Part shown: positions 10,909-20,107 of the stretch, one piece after another
Position numbering within the stretch: position 1 is the first letter of the stretch
How the letters are laid out: the number at the start of each line of letters is the position of its first letter
Origin: Paenibacillus hamazuiensis
GTDB taxonomy: Bacteria; Bacillota; Bacilli; Paenibacillales; NBRC-103111
Assembly (NCBI RefSeq): GCF_023276405.1
Contig: NZ_JALRMO010000001.1
Span: 7,093,501-7,157,500, forward strand
DNA: 64,000 nt
Direction: 5' to 3'
The notes under the pieces: model-generated
Seen by the model: the letters and a program-made list of their open reading frames with translations, nothing else
Told to the model about the DNA's origin: nothing
The model's database searches: none
Made by a program: the position numbers and the translations under genes

Positions 10909-10984
10909 GAGTATGGACAATATGAGATTTCAGCAGCCGGCCGGCTGACCCATTTTTAAAACCCAATCGTTTCCGGAGGTAACC

Positions 10985-11935
10985 ATGGATAGCGGCAAAT
11001 TAAAAATATTTTCGGGCTCTTCCAACCCGAAGCTTGCTGAGAAGATCTGTCAGGAGCTTGGCGTCAAGCTGGGACAGATCAAGCTTTCCCGATTCAAGAG
11101 CGGAGAAATTTACTGCCACTATGAAGAGACGATCCGCAATTGCGACGTGTTCCTCGTACAAACGTTTTCCCACCCGATCAACGAGCATCTGATGGAACTG
11201 CTCGTGATGATGGACGCGGCGAAGCGAGCTTCGGCCCGGACCATCAATCTTATTTTGCCGTATTATGGTTATTCCCGCCAGGAGCGCAAGGCTGCGCCGC
11301 GCGAACCGATTTCCGCCAAGCTGGTTGCGGACCTGCTGACAACGGCAGGAGCGGACCGCGTCATGACGATCGACCTGCACGCGCCGGCCATTCAGGGATT
11401 TTTCAACATCCCGGTGGATCACCTGACCGCCCTGGACCTCCTGAGCGACTATATAAAGAAGAAAAACTTGAACGACCTCGTCGTCGTATCCCCGGATGCC
11501 GGCGGCGTGACCCGCGCCGAAAATTTGGCGAACATTTTGCAGGCGCCGATCGCCATGATGTTCAAGAAGCGTTACCGACATAACGAAGCGGTCGTGACGC
11601 ACGTCATCGGCGATGTGGAAGGCCGCACACCGGTCATTATCGAAGACCTGATCGATACCGGCACAACGATCGTAAACGTCGTGGAAGGACTTAAGGAGCG
11701 CGGTGCGAACGACGTGTTTATTTTGGCGACGCATCCGGTGTTTTCGGGACCTGCCCTGCAGCGTCTCGACCACCCGAACATCCGTGAAGTGATCATTACG
11801 GATTCCATCGCCATTCCGGAAGATCATTCCGAGCGGTTCCAGGTGTTAACCGTAGCCGGTCTGCTGTCCGAAGCCGTTCGCATCATCATGGACGGCGGAT
11901 CGCTCAGTTCCTTGTTCAAATACGGCGGCGTCTAA
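10985..11935 (+). CDS. prs: Ribose-phosphate pyrophosphokinase
   Basis: A 316-residue PRPP synthetase. ATP-binding loop YGYSRQERKAAPREPISAKL, the metal/ribose segment TIDLHAPAIQGFF, the catalytic flexible loop starting KKRYRHNEAVV (canonically DKRRP) and the PRPP-binding motif VIIEDLIDTGTT are present. Catalytic Lys and Arg of the loop are kept, but several usually invariant positions differ, so it may be a second, pathway-associated copy next to the main prs that Bacillales carry near glmU. Its position right after the his genes makes sense because PRPP is the substrate of HisG. It starts at ATG 10985 behind GGAGGT. Confidence 0.88.
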   Translation: MDSGKLKIFSGSSNPKLAEKICQELGVKLGQIKLSRFKSGEIYCHYEETIRNCDVFLVQTFSHPINEHLMELLVMMDAAKRASARTINLILPYYGYSRQERKAAPREPISAKLVADLLTTAGADRVMTIDLHAPAIQGFFNIPVDHLTALDLLSDYIKKKNLNDLVVVSPDAGGVTRAENLANILQAPIAMMFKKRYRHNEAVVTHVIGDVEGRTPVIIEDLIDTGTTIVNVVEGLKERGANDVFILATHPVFSGPALQRLDHPNIREVIITDSIAIPEDHSERFQVLTVAGLLSEAVRIIMDGGSLSSLFKYGGV

Positions 11936-12063
11936 TTTATTCATATAAATAAAGTGTGGTGAAAAATGGCAAAGTGGCCGTCAGTCGTGCCGGAGAAGCG
12001 TTAGCGGTCGCCTTTGTGAGCGAATTTCGACTGCCGAAGGCGTAAGCTTCATTGCCAAGGGGT

Positions 12064-12115
12064 CCCCACAAAGTATCAGGAATAAGCTTCGAAGGTTATT
12101 CTTCACTTTGTGGGG
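12064..12115 (+). other. Long hairpin between prs and the TPR gene
   Basis: CCCCACAAAGT (12064-12074) and ACTTTGTGGGG (12105-12115) are perfect inverted repeats, and GAATAA/TTATTC inside extends the stem. No T-run follows, so it is not a classical terminator; an mRNA-stabilising or processing element is possible. The rest of the 266-bp spacer shows nothing recognisable. Confidence 0.5.
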
Positions 12116-12201
12116 CAGAGGAGCGATCGTAAGCATGATCCGCGACACGGAGCGCTTTTCGCCACACTTGCAAACCCAACACGAAGCGGAGGTGCCTTAC
12201 C

Positions 12202-13959
12202 ATGGAAAAGAAAAAGCGAATGGCGAAGACCGGAAAACCGAAAGTCATTTCACTTGGCATGGATGCCACGTTTTTTTTCGAACGGGCCGTGCAGTCGCTC
12301 GACCGGTTTCACTATGATAAGGCACTCAAGTATTTTCGCCGCGCGGCGGAATACGAGCCGGAAAACCCGGTCAATCATTGCAACCTTGCCGGCCTGCTTT
12401 CGGAAATGGGCAACTACGAGGAATCCAACCGGATTTTGCAGCATGTTCTCGATGTGATCGATCCGACGATGACCGAATGTTATTTTTACATGGCCAACAA
12501 TTATGCAAATATGGAAAATTACGAATCGGCGGAGAAGTCGATCGTTCATTATTTGGAAAACGACCCGAACGGCCAGTTTCTGGAGGAATCCGAGGAAATG
12601 CTCGAGCTGCTCAGCTACGAGCTGGACCGGCCGACGAGGCTGACCTGCATCAAGAGCCGCGAGGGCTTGTTCGAGCACGATAAAGCGAGGGGCTTGCTGG
12701 AGGAAGGCAAGTTTACCGAAGCGGTCCGGATATTGGAGAAGCTCGTCAAGAAGCATCCCGATTTTACGGCAGCGCGGAACAACCTGGCACTGGCTTATTA
12801 TTATATGGGGCATTTTGAAAAATCGCTCGACATGATCAAGCAGGTGCTCGAGATCGACAGCGGCAACCTGCATGCGCTGTGCAATTTGGCGATTTTTTAC
12901 CAGCATTTCGGCGACAAGGGCAAGCTGGCCCGGCTGCTCGAGCTGCTGCGCAAGACATACCCGTATCATCAAGACCACACGTTCAAGCTGGCAACGACGA
13001 TGGGCATTTTGGGCGAGCACGGGGCGGCGTATCGGCTGTTCAGACGGCTTTTAAAATCCGGCGAGCTCGGGTACGATCCTTGCCTGTTCCATTACACCGC
13101 CGTCGCCGCTTTTAATCTGAAGCGTTATGATGAAGCGAAGAAGTATTGGAAGCAAGCGGAAAAGCTGGACCCGAAATCGGAAATTCCGAAGTTTTTCCTC
13201 GGTCAGCTGCAGAAAAGCGAGACGGAACAATCCAAACCGGTTATCAGCTACCATTACCATCTTCCGTTCGAGGAACAGTTCCGTGTGCTTGAAAAAAATA
13301 CCGACGGCATTCCGGAAGGGCTGAAGCGGGATCCTCTCGTCCGCTCCTCCTTTTTCTGGGCGCTGCGGCACGGTGATACGAATACGAAGCTGCAGGTCAT
13401 TCAGGCGTTCGGCTTGATCGCCGACGGAGAAGTGAAGGATGCGCTGCTCGAGTTTATCCTCGAACCGGAGGAAGACGATTATTTGAAGCGGGTGGCGATA
13501 TTCGTACTGCGCAGCATCGGGTTTTCCGAGCCGGTGACCGCCGTCCTGGAAGGCCGCCGTCTGACCGTTCCGGCTTCGCCGTATTCGCCGAATTTGCCGG
13601 TCTGGGAAGCGAAGTGGCAGCAGGTGATGGAAATGGCCATTCGCCATATGAATAAACGCTACGATATGGTTCAACAATACGATTTGGAAACGCTATGGGT
13701 GGAATATTTGTCACGGGTTTATCCCGGTGCGCCGAAAATTACGAAGGTGGAAGGCTGGTCCGCGGCACTCGAATATTTGACGGCTAAAATGCATCGCCGT
13801 GCCGTATCCTATCAAGAGGTGGCGAGCCGTTACGGCACGTCCGTTGCGACGGTCAGCAAAAACGTCAAATTGATCGACGAAGCATGCGGATTGAAGGAAA
13901 AAATGGACGCCATTTTTTCCAAGCTGCCGGGTTTGGAAAAATCTGAAACAAACCAGTAG
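12202..13959 (+). CDS. TPR-repeat protein with C-terminal helix-turn-helix (YvcD-like)
   Basis: A 585-residue soluble protein. Residues ~15-340 consist of tetratricopeptide repeats (for example YDKALKYFRRAAEYEPENPVNHCNLAGLLSE cut here to its core AAEYEPENPVNHCNLAGL, and VRILEKLVKKHPDFTAARNN), which mediate protein contacts. A helical region with HEAT-like character follows (about 375-445). The last ~60 residues contain a helix-turn-helix-like stretch, YQEVASRYGTSVATVSKNVK, suggesting DNA or RNA contact. It lies before trxB, the position of the TPR gene yvcD in B. subtilis. The exact role is unknown. The ATG at 12202 follows GGAGGTGCC. Confidence 0.75.
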   Translation: MEKKKRMAKTGKPKVISLGMDATFFFERAVQSLDRFHYDKALKYFRRAAEYEPENPVNHCNLAGLLSEMGNYEESNRILQHVLDVIDPTMTECYFYMANNYANMENYESAEKSIVHYLENDPNGQFLEESEEMLELLSYELDRPTRLTCIKSREGLFEHDKARGLLEEGKFTEAVRILEKLVKKHPDFTAARNNLALAYYYMGHFEKSLDMIKQVLEIDSGNLHALCNLAIFYQHFGDKGKLARLLELLRKTYPYHQDHTFKLATTMGILGEHGAAYRLFRRLLKSGELGYDPCLFHYTAVAAFNLKRYDEAKKYWKQAEKLDPKSEIPKFFLGQLQKSETEQSKPVISYHYHLPFEEQFRVLEKNTDGIPEGLKRDPLVRSSFFWALRHGDTNTKLQVIQAFGLIADGEVKDALLEFILEPEEDDYLKRVAIFVLRSIGFSEPVTAVLEGRRLTVPASPYSPNLPVWEAKWQQVMEMAIRHMNKRYDMVQQYDLETLWVEYLSRVYPGAPKITKVEGWSAALEYLTAKMHRRAVSYQEVASRYGTSVATVSKNVKLIDEACGLKEKMDAIFSKLPGLEKSETNQ

Positions 13960-14007
13960 ACAAATTCGCATAAATGAGAGATACTATTAAAAAAGAATAA
14001 TTCTAAT

Positions 14008-14034
14008 AAAGACGCTCGAAGCAGCGTCTTTTTG
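14008..14034 (+). terminator. Intrinsic terminator after the TPR gene
   Basis: AAAGACGCT and AGCGTCTTT form a perfect stem with a short loop, followed by TTTTT. Confidence 0.8.
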
Positions 14035-14108
14035 GCAAAGCGGCCTTTATTGCCTGAGTGCCGAACCGGCATCCGGGATATCCCGCTTTCACAAAGGAGG
14101 AGTAAACC

Positions 14109-15056
14109 ATGCACAAAGCGATTATTATCGGAACCGGCCCAGCCGGACTGACCGCAGCGATTTATTTGGCCCGCGCCAACATGAACCCGCTCGTTATAGA
14201 AGGACCGGAACCCGGCGGCCAGTTGACCACCACTACCGAGGTGGAAAACTTCCCGGGTTTCCCGCAAGGCATCATGGGTCCCGAGCTGATGGACAACATG
14301 CGCAAGCAAGCGGAGCGATTCGGCGCTCAGTTCCGTACTGGCTGGGTGAACAGCGTCGATATGTCGAAGCGTCCGTTCAAGCTGAATATCGAAGGCGGGG
14401 AAGTGCTTGAAGCCGAAGCGCTGATCATTTCCACCGGCGCATCCGCGAAATATCTCGGTATCCCAGGCGAGAAGGACAACGTCGGCCGCGGCGTCAGCAC
14501 CTGCGCCACCTGCGACGGTTTCTTTTTCCGCGGCAAGAAGATCATCGTTGTCGGCGGCGGCGACTCCGCGATGGAAGAGGCGCATTTCCTGACGAAATTT
14601 GCGACCGAAGTGCGCGTCGTTCACCGTCGCTCCGAGCTGCGCGCCTCGAAAATCATGCAGGACCGCGCGCGCCAAAACCCGAAAATCACCTGGAGCCTGA
14701 ATCAGACTCCGCTTGAGGTGATTGCCGGAGAAAAAGGCGTAACCGGCCTGAAAGTGAAAAATAACGAAACGGGTGCGGAAGAAATCATCGAAACGGACGG
14801 CATTTTCGTCGCGATCGGCCATACGCCGAATACGAAATTTCTCGGCGGCCAACTGGAAACCGACGAGCTCGGCTATCTGATCGTGAAACCCGGCACTTCC
14901 GAGACGAATATCCCCGGCGTCTTCGCCTGCGGCGACGTCCAGGACCACAAGTACCGCCAAGCGATTACGGCGGCAGGCAGCGGCTGCATGGCGGCGCTGG
15001 ATTGCGAGAAATTCCTCGAAGGCCAAGAGGTTCACGATTGGAGCAAATCGGTATAA
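14109..15056 (+). CDS. trxB: Thioredoxin-disulfide reductase TrxB
   Basis: A 315-residue FAD- and NADPH-dependent enzyme that keeps thioredoxin reduced. The FAD-binding GTGPAGLTAAIY lies at residues 8-19, the redox-active CATC pair is Cys132/Cys135, the NADPH Rossmann motif VVGGGDSAMEE follows, and the second FAD motif GVFACGDVQDHKYRQ is near the C-terminus. ATG 14109 is preceded by AAAGGAGGAG. The gene is flanked by terminators on both sides, so it is probably monocistronic. Confidence 0.97.
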   Translation: MHKAIIIGTGPAGLTAAIYLARANMNPLVIEGPEPGGQLTTTTEVENFPGFPQGIMGPELMDNMRKQAERFGAQFRTGWVNSVDMSKRPFKLNIEGGEVLEAEALIISTGASAKYLGIPGEKDNVGRGVSTCATCDGFFFRGKKIIVVGGGDSAMEEAHFLTKFATEVRVVHRRSELRASKIMQDRARQNPKITWSLNQTPLEVIAGEKGVTGLKVKNNETGAEEIIETDGIFVAIGHTPNTKFLGGQLETDELGYLIVKPGTSETNIPGVFACGDVQDHKYRQAITAAGSGCMAALDCEKFLEGQEVHDWSKSV

Positions 15057-15076
15057 CGTATGGAAGGATTCGAAAG

Positions 15077-15116
15077 CAGGTTGTTTTCGCAAAATGCGAT
15101 GACAGCCTGTTTTTTT
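15077..15116 (+). terminator. Intrinsic terminator after trxB
   Basis: CAGGTTG pairs with CAGCCTG (one G-U pair), with an inner TCGC/GCGA stem, followed by seven T. Confidence 0.75.
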
Positions 15117-15152
15117 CAGGGTAAAGATTAGGCTCGTAAACGAGGCGGTGAC

Positions 15153-15878
15153 ATGCAGATGACGGTTCGGCTGGAGTTTCAGCAGTTAAGCAAAAACCTG
15201 CCTCGCGGCCAATTGTTCTCGGGTGTATCGGCATCCGTCGACCGGCCGGAAACGATCGCGCTGCTCGGCGTCTCCGGACAGGGCAAAAGCACGCTGCTCC
15301 GTATGCTCGCACTGCTGGACAATGTGGACGGGGGAGAGCTGCGCTTGAACGGCGTATCGTACAGCGACTGGTCTCCGCGGCAATGGCGCGCTCAGGTATG
15401 TTATGTAGCTCAGCAGCCGGTCATGCTGCCGGGGTCGGTGAGAGATAACCTGATGACCGTCAGCCGGCTTCATCGCAGAACTTTCGAGCGGGAGCTTGCC
15501 GAGCGTCTGATGGACCGGGTCGGTCTCTCCGCGATCGACTGGAATAAACCGGCGGCCGAGCTGTCCGGCGGCGAAAAGCAGCGTGTGGCGATCGTCCGTT
15601 CCATGCTGCTGCGCTCGCCGATTTTGCTGCTGGACGAGATCACCGCATCCCTCGACAGCCACAGCAAGCATGCCGTCGGCGCGCTTTTGCAGGAATGGCA
15701 TCGAAGCGAGGGCTGCACGCTCATTTGGGTCACCCACGATTTGGAGGAGGCGCAGGCGATGAGCCGCAGAGTTTGGTTCATGGCCGGAGGAACGCTGCTG
15801 GAGGATCGGACCACGGATGAATTTTTTCAACATCCGGCAACGGAGCAGGCAGAAGATTATCTTCAAGCGGCAAAATGA
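15153..15878 (+). CDS. ABC transporter ATP-binding protein (FetA/YbbL-like)
   Basis: A 241-residue ABC ATPase: Walker A GVSGQGKSTLLR (about residues 43-54), Q-loop CYVAQQPVMLPGSVRDNL, signature ELSGGEKQRVAIVRS, Walker B PILLLDEITASLD and the H-loop in WVTHDLEEA. The LPGSVRDNL segment and the partner gene of the FetB family point to the FetAB type exporter, linked in E. coli to iron homeostasis. The substrate here is not proven. It is followed after 40 bases by the permease. Confidence 0.82.
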   Translation: MQMTVRLEFQQLSKNLPRGQLFSGVSASVDRPETIALLGVSGQGKSTLLRMLALLDNVDGGELRLNGVSYSDWSPRQWRAQVCYVAQQPVMLPGSVRDNLMTVSRLHRRTFERELAERLMDRVGLSAIDWNKPAAELSGGEKQRVAIVRSMLLRSPILLLDEITASLDSHSKHAVGALLQEWHRSEGCTLIWVTHDLEEAQAMSRRVWFMAGGTLLEDRTTDEFFQHPATEQAEDYLQAAK

Positions 15879-15918
15879 TTGTTCTCGCATAATAGAAGCG
15901 AAGGAAGAAGGCGGAATT

Positions 15919-16668
15919 TTGTCCTCACTGGCTTTAGGGTTCACACTTGTTTTCGTAATCATCACGATGGGCATCTCCTTGTGGCAAAAGCTCGGACTGG
16001 AGCGGGATATCGCCGTCGGCACGATCCGTTCGGCGATCCAGCTGTTTCTCGTCGGCTACGTGCTGCAGTTTGTGTTTCATGCTGATCATCCTGTCTTTAT
16101 TCTATTTATCGTAATGATTATGATTGCCGTCGCCTCCTGGAACGCAGGTTCGCGGGCCAAGGTGGTGCCGGGTATCCGCCTGAGGGTCGTTTTGACGATC
16201 GCACTGACGGAGGCGCTGACGATGGCGCTGCTGCTCGGGCTTCATATCGTCGAGCGGACGCCGCAGTACATCATCCCGCTGAGCGGCATGACGATCGGCA
16301 GCTCGATGGTGGTGGCGGGACTTTTCATCAACCATATGAACCGCGAGGTACAGTCGGTTTCGGGCGAGATCGAAGCGCTTCTCGCGTTGGGCGCCGCTCC
16401 CCGGCAGGCGATTCACGATTCGCTGAAGCGGGCGGTCCGCTCCAGCATGATCCCGACCATCGACACGATGAAGACGGTCGGCATCGTCCAGCTTCCGGGC
16501 ATGATGACCGGGATGATTGTAGCCGGGGCCAGCCCGGTCGAAGCGGTCAAATACCAAATATTGATCATGTTTGTGCTGTCCGCTTCGGCGGCGATCACCG
16601 GCATTTTCCTGGCTATGCTGAGCTACCGGCTGTGGTTTACGAAGGATGAACGGCTGCGCCATACGTAA
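15919..16668 (+). CDS. ABC transporter permease (FetB/YbbM-like)
   Basis: A 249-residue membrane protein with about six to seven hydrophobic segments. It belongs to the FetB/YbbM (UPF0014) family, shown by GTIRSAIQLFLVGYVLQFVF near the N-terminus, GMTIGSSMVVAGLFI, EALLALGAAPRQAI and the conserved VQLPGMMTGMIVAGASPVEA with KYQI following. TTG 15919 is chosen because an AAGGAAGAAGG site precedes it; the frame is open further upstream into the ATPase gene but that extension has no family similarity. It forms a transporter with the upstream ATPase. Confidence 0.82.
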   Translation: MSSLALGFTLVFVIITMGISLWQKLGLERDIAVGTIRSAIQLFLVGYVLQFVFHADHPVFILFIVMIMIAVASWNAGSRAKVVPGIRLRVVLTIALTEALTMALLLGLHIVERTPQYIIPLSGMTIGSSMVVAGLFINHMNREVQSVSGEIEALLALGAAPRQAIHDSLKRAVRSSMIPTIDTMKTVGIVQLPGMMTGMIVAGASPVEAVKYQILIMFVLSASAAITGIFLAMLSYRLWFTKDERLRHT

Positions 16669-16684
16669 AGGGATGTGCCTGCTC

Positions 16685-16713
16685 TTGACGGCCTCATGGG
16701 TAAAGCTTATAGT
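16685..16713 (+). promoter_or_regulatory. Sigma-A promoter of the glucokinase gene
   Basis: TTGACG and TATAGT with an ideal 17-bp spacer, 78 bp before the ATG at 16791. Confidence 0.65.
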
Positions 16714-16790
16714 GGGAAAAGAAGCTTTGAACGATTTTTTCCGGAAAAGCGCCTGAGAAAAAAGTAATTTGTATGAGGTGACACGCGGTT

Positions 16791-17741
16791 ATGGGTGAAA
16801 ACATTTACGTTGGAGTCGATCTGGGCGGGACCGCCATTAAGGTCGGAATCTGCGACGAAAACGGCAAGCTGCTGCAAACCTACGAAGGGCCGACCGGAAC
16901 GGAGCATGGATCCGACGTCGTGCTCGAGAACATAGCGCAGTACGTGCGCAAGCTGGTGGCGGATTCGCCATATCGATGGGAACAGGTGGCGGGCATCGGC
17001 GCAGGGATCGCCGGTTTTATGGACATCCCCGAAGGCTTCATCAAATTGTCCCCTAACCTCGGCTGGCGCAACGTGCCGGTCAAGAAGATTTTGGAAGAAA
17101 AGCTCGGTAAAACCGTCAAAATAGACAACGACGCCAACGTCGCGGCGCTTGGCGAAGCGTGGAGCGGCGCGGGCAAAGGCGTGCCGATCGTCGTCTGCTA
17201 CACGCTCGGTACCGGCGTAGGCGGCGGCATCATCATCAACCATCAGATCGTGCAAGGATTCAGCGGCATGGGCGGCGAGCTCGGCCATATGATGATCGTG
17301 CCCGACATCGAAGCGATCGAATGCGGCTGCGGGAAAAAAGGGTGCCTCGAAACGGTCTCATCGGCAACCGGGATCATTCGCATGGCCAAGGAGGCGGTCG
17401 AACGGGGCGAGCATACGTCGTTGGCTCTGGTTCAGCACATTATGGCCAAGGATGTTTTCGATGCCGCCAAATCCGGCGACGAGGTGGCGCTTCGCATCAT
17501 CGACCGCGCTGCGCTGTATCTCGGCAAGTCGATGGCGCTGCTTTCCGTTATCATCAATCCGCAGCGTTACATTATCGGCGGCGGCGTGTCCAAGGCCGGC
17601 GATATTTTGTTCGATGCGATCCGCAAATATTACGAGGAGTTTACTCAGGATGCGGCCAAGGAAGGCGTGGACATCGTCCCGGCCATCCTCGGCAACGATG
17701 CCGGCGTCGTGGGCGCCGCCGGTTTGAATTTGCGCGGTTAG
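16791..17741 (+). CDS. glcK: ROK-family glucokinase
   Basis: A 316-residue cytoplasmic sugar kinase that phosphorylates glucose with ATP. The phosphate-binding start GVDLGGTAIKVGICDENG, the catalytic segment KIDNDANVAALGEAW, TLGTGVGGGIIIN, the substrate-binding GELGHM and the ROK zinc motif CGCGKKGCLET are all present. The length matches B. subtilis GlcK. It has its own promoter at 16685-16713 and an AGGTGA site. No transcription terminator was recognised right after it; the next 475 bases are the repeat-rich spacer. Confidence 0.92.
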   Translation: MGENIYVGVDLGGTAIKVGICDENGKLLQTYEGPTGTEHGSDVVLENIAQYVRKLVADSPYRWEQVAGIGAGIAGFMDIPEGFIKLSPNLGWRNVPVKKILEEKLGKTVKIDNDANVAALGEAWSGAGKGVPIVVCYTLGTGVGGGIIINHQIVQGFSGMGGELGHMMIVPDIEAIECGCGKKGCLETVSSATGIIRMAKEAVERGEHTSLALVQHIMAKDVFDAAKSGDEVALRIIDRAALYLGKSMALLSVIINPQRYIIGGGVSKAGDILFDAIRKYYEEFTQDAAKEGVDIVPAILGNDAGVVGAAGLNLRG

Positions 17742-17870
17742 CGGCAGCGAGCGGGTTGCCTAGGCCGAGCCAGCTGGGCCAAACGTATAATAATGCCTCT
17801 AATGTTTGCAACGCGCGCGGAATCCCGGACGCGCGTTTCGCCACTTTGAGGCGATCGATTTTGCCTCACA

Positions 17871-18058
17871 TGTAACGGACCTCAGCGGCCGTTATTCGGC
17901 CATTTTTTTTCTATTGGTAATCTAACGGACACGAGAGACGTTATTTAGGGCGCTTAACCGCCATTGGAGCCATTTGCAGCGAAATAGCGTCCCTCAGGTC
18001 CGTTACATTTCGGAACACCGCGATTTTGGTGCTAATAAGGTCCGTGGTGTCCGTTACA
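17871..18058. repeat. Nested inverted repeats built on TAACGGAC
   Basis: The octamer TAACGGAC occurs at 17873 and 17923 and its complement GTCCGTTA at 17999 and 18049. The outer pair extends to TGTAACGGACCT (17871) against AGGTCCGTTACA (17997-18008), and the second pair to TAACGGACAC (17923-17932) against GTGTCCGTTA (18047-18056). The element is noncoding and lies between glcK and rapZ. It looks like a small interspersed or MITE-like repeat; copy number cannot be seen here. The remainder of the 475-bp gap holds only a GC-rich palindrome at 18160-18178 (AAGGGGC/GCCCCTT). Confidence 0.6.
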
Positions 18059-18216
18059 ACGAGGGAAATCTACCCTCTAGGGGGAAGCACCTCCGGAGGA
18101 ACGTTTAGAAGGAATTTAGTCAATTAGCGGAAGCAGCTGATACAGATTATTATGGGGTACAAGGGGCGGCGCCCCTTGAAGCCAATCCCTCAAGGGGAAG
18201 AACAGGGGGGATCTTT

Positions 18217-19116
18217 ATGGAAGACATCCAAACGTTAGGCAAGCTTGTTATCATTACGGGCATGTCGGGAGCAGGCAAAACGATTGCCGTGCAAAGTCTC
18301 GAAGATTTGGGGTACTTCTGCGTCGACAATCTGCCTCCGGTGCTTATTCCGAAATTTGCCGAGCTGATCGAGCAGTCCAAGGGACGCATCGGCAAAGTGG
18401 CGCTGGTGATCGACCTCAGGGGAAGAGAGTTTTTCGATTCGCTCACGGAATCGCTGCGGTATTTGAAGGACAACTACACGCTTACCTACGAGATTCTGTT
18501 CCTGGACGCCACGGATAACACGCTTGTCCAGCGGTACAAGGAAAGCCGCCGCCGCCATCCGCTTGCACCGCAAGGAGCGCCGCTGGAAGGCATTCAGCAG
18601 GAGCGGAAGCTGCTCGAAGAGCTGAAGGGGCTGGCGACGCAGGTCATCGATACGAGCAACCTGAAACCGGCTGCGCTTAAGGAGAAGCTGACGAACCGTT
18701 TCACCAACCTCGAGTCGAACAACATTTCGATCAACGTCATCTCATTTGGCTTTAAGTACGGCATTCCGATCGATGCCGACCTGATTTTCGATGTCCGCTT
18801 TTTGCCCAATCCGCATTACGTCGAAGCGCTTCGCCCGAATACCGGCCAGGACCCGGATGTGTACGAGTACGTGATGAAGTGGAATGAAACGCAGGAGTTC
18901 CTGGCCAAGCTGCTCGATATGCTCCACTTCCTCGTACCTCAATACAAAAAAGAAGGCAAAAGCCAGGTCGTCGTCGGCATCGGCTGTACCGGAGGCAAGC
19001 ACCGCTCGGTAGCGATCGCCGAATACCTCGGCAAAGTGATGGGCAACAGCGAGACGGAATCCGTGCGTGTGAGCCACCGGGACGCCGAACGCGATCGCGT
19101 CGAGGTGAGGAAATGA
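18217..19116 (+). CDS. rapZ: RNase adapter / nucleotide-binding protein RapZ (YvcJ)
   Basis: A 299-residue P-loop protein. Walker A GMSGAGKT lies at residues 15-22, [11 protein letters not shown] and [13 protein letters not shown] follow, and the C-terminal half carries the conserved [19 protein letters not shown] motif. In E. coli RapZ presents GlmZ sRNA to RNase E; in Bacillus YvcJ hydrolyses nucleotides and affects competence, so the exact role here is inferred only by family. It heads the conserved rapZ-yvcK-whiA-crh cluster and overlaps yvcK by ATGA. Confidence 0.93.
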   Translation: MEDIQTLGKLVIITGMSGAGKTIAVQSLEDLGYFCVDNLPPVLIPKFAELIEQSKGRIGKVALVIDLRGREFFDSLTESLRYLKDNYTLTYEILFLDATDNTLVQRYKESRRRHPLAPQGAPLEGIQQERKLLEELKGLATQVIDTSNLKPAALKEKLTNRFTNLESNNISINVISFGFKYGIPIDADLIFDVRFLPNPHYVEALRPNTGQDPDVYEYVMKWNETQEFLAKLLDMLHFLVPQYKKEGKSQVVVGIGCTGGKHRSVAIAEYLGKVMGNSETESVRVSHRDAERDRVEVRK

Positions 19117-20099
19117 AGCCGCCGCATGTGCTAGGCAGGCGGCCGCGGGTTGTCGTCATCGGCGGGGGGACCGGCCTCTCGGTAATGCTTCGCGGCCTCA
19201 AGGAGCGCCCGCTCGACATCACGGCGATCGTTACCGTAGCGGACGACGGCGGTAGCTCGGGGATTTTGCGTTCCGAGATGCAGATGCCTCCGCCGGGCGA
19301 TATCCGCAACGTGCTCATCGCACTGGCGGATGCGGAACCGCTGCTGGCCCAGACGCTGCAGTACCGATTCAAGGAAGGGACCGGATTAGCGGGGCATAGT
19401 TTGGGTAACCTAATGTTGGCAGCAATGAGAGAGATTACCGGAGACTTTGTCACCGGTGTTCGCGAGCTCAGCCGTGTGCTTGCCGTCCGCGGGCGGGTGC
19501 TGCCTGCGGCCGCGCACGCGATCGAGCTGAAGGCCGAGATGGAAGACGGCTCCATCATCGAGGGAGAATCGAAAATTCCGCTCGCCGGAGGCCGGATCAA
19601 ACGTGTCTTTATCGAACCCGCCGACGTTTCTCCTTTGCAGGAAGCGGTGGAGGCGCTCATCGAGGCGGATGCGATTTTGGTCGGTCCGGGCAGCCTTTAT
19701 ACCAGCATTCTTCCGAATTTGCTCGTGCCGCAAATCGCCCGGACGATTGTGGAGTCGCAAGCGGTGAAAATTTTCATCTGCAACGTGATGACCCAGCCCG
19801 GGGAAACGGACGGCTACAGCGTAAGCGACCATCTGAATGCGGTCAGACTCCACGTTGGAGAAGACTTGTTCGACTACGTGATCGTCAACAACGGGGAAAT
19901 TCCCCCGCAGGTGCAGGACCGGTATGCGGAGAAAGGGGCTACGGTCGTTCATCTCGATTTGGACGAGGTGACGAAAAAAGGATACAAGGTCATCGCGGAC
20001 AAACTCGTGTTATTCCGGACTTATTTGCGGCATGATGCCAACCGATTAAGTCACCATATTTATCAGCTGGTGGAAAGCTGGATGTTGAAGAAAGGGTGA
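19113..20099 (+). CDS. yvcK: Gluconeogenesis factor YvcK
   Basis: A 328-residue member of the YvcK/CofD-like family. The N-terminal nucleotide-binding motif [54 protein letters not shown] and [16 protein letters not shown] are typical. In Bacillus YvcK is needed for growth on gluconeogenic carbon sources and binds UDP-GlcNAc, with a role in cell-wall precursor supply. It overlaps the genes on both sides or nearly so, consistent with one transcript with rapZ and whiA. Confidence 0.94.
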   Translation: MKPPHVLGRRPRVVVIGGGTGLSVMLRGLKERPLDITAIVTVADDGGSSGILRSEMQMPPPGDIRNVLIALADAEPLLAQTLQYRFKEGTGLAGHSLGNLMLAAMREITGDFVTGVRELSRVLAVRGRVLPAAAHAIELKAEMEDGSIIEGESKIPLAGGRIKRVFIEPADVSPLQEAVEALIEADAILVGPGSLYTSILPNLLVPQIARTIVESQAVKIFICNVMTQPGETDGYSVSDHLNAVRLHVGEDLFDYVIVNNGEIPPQVQDRYAEKGATVVHLDLDEVTKKGYKVIADKLVLFRTYLRHDANRLSHHIYQLVESWMLKKG

Positions 20100-20107
20100 T
20101 TTCGCCT

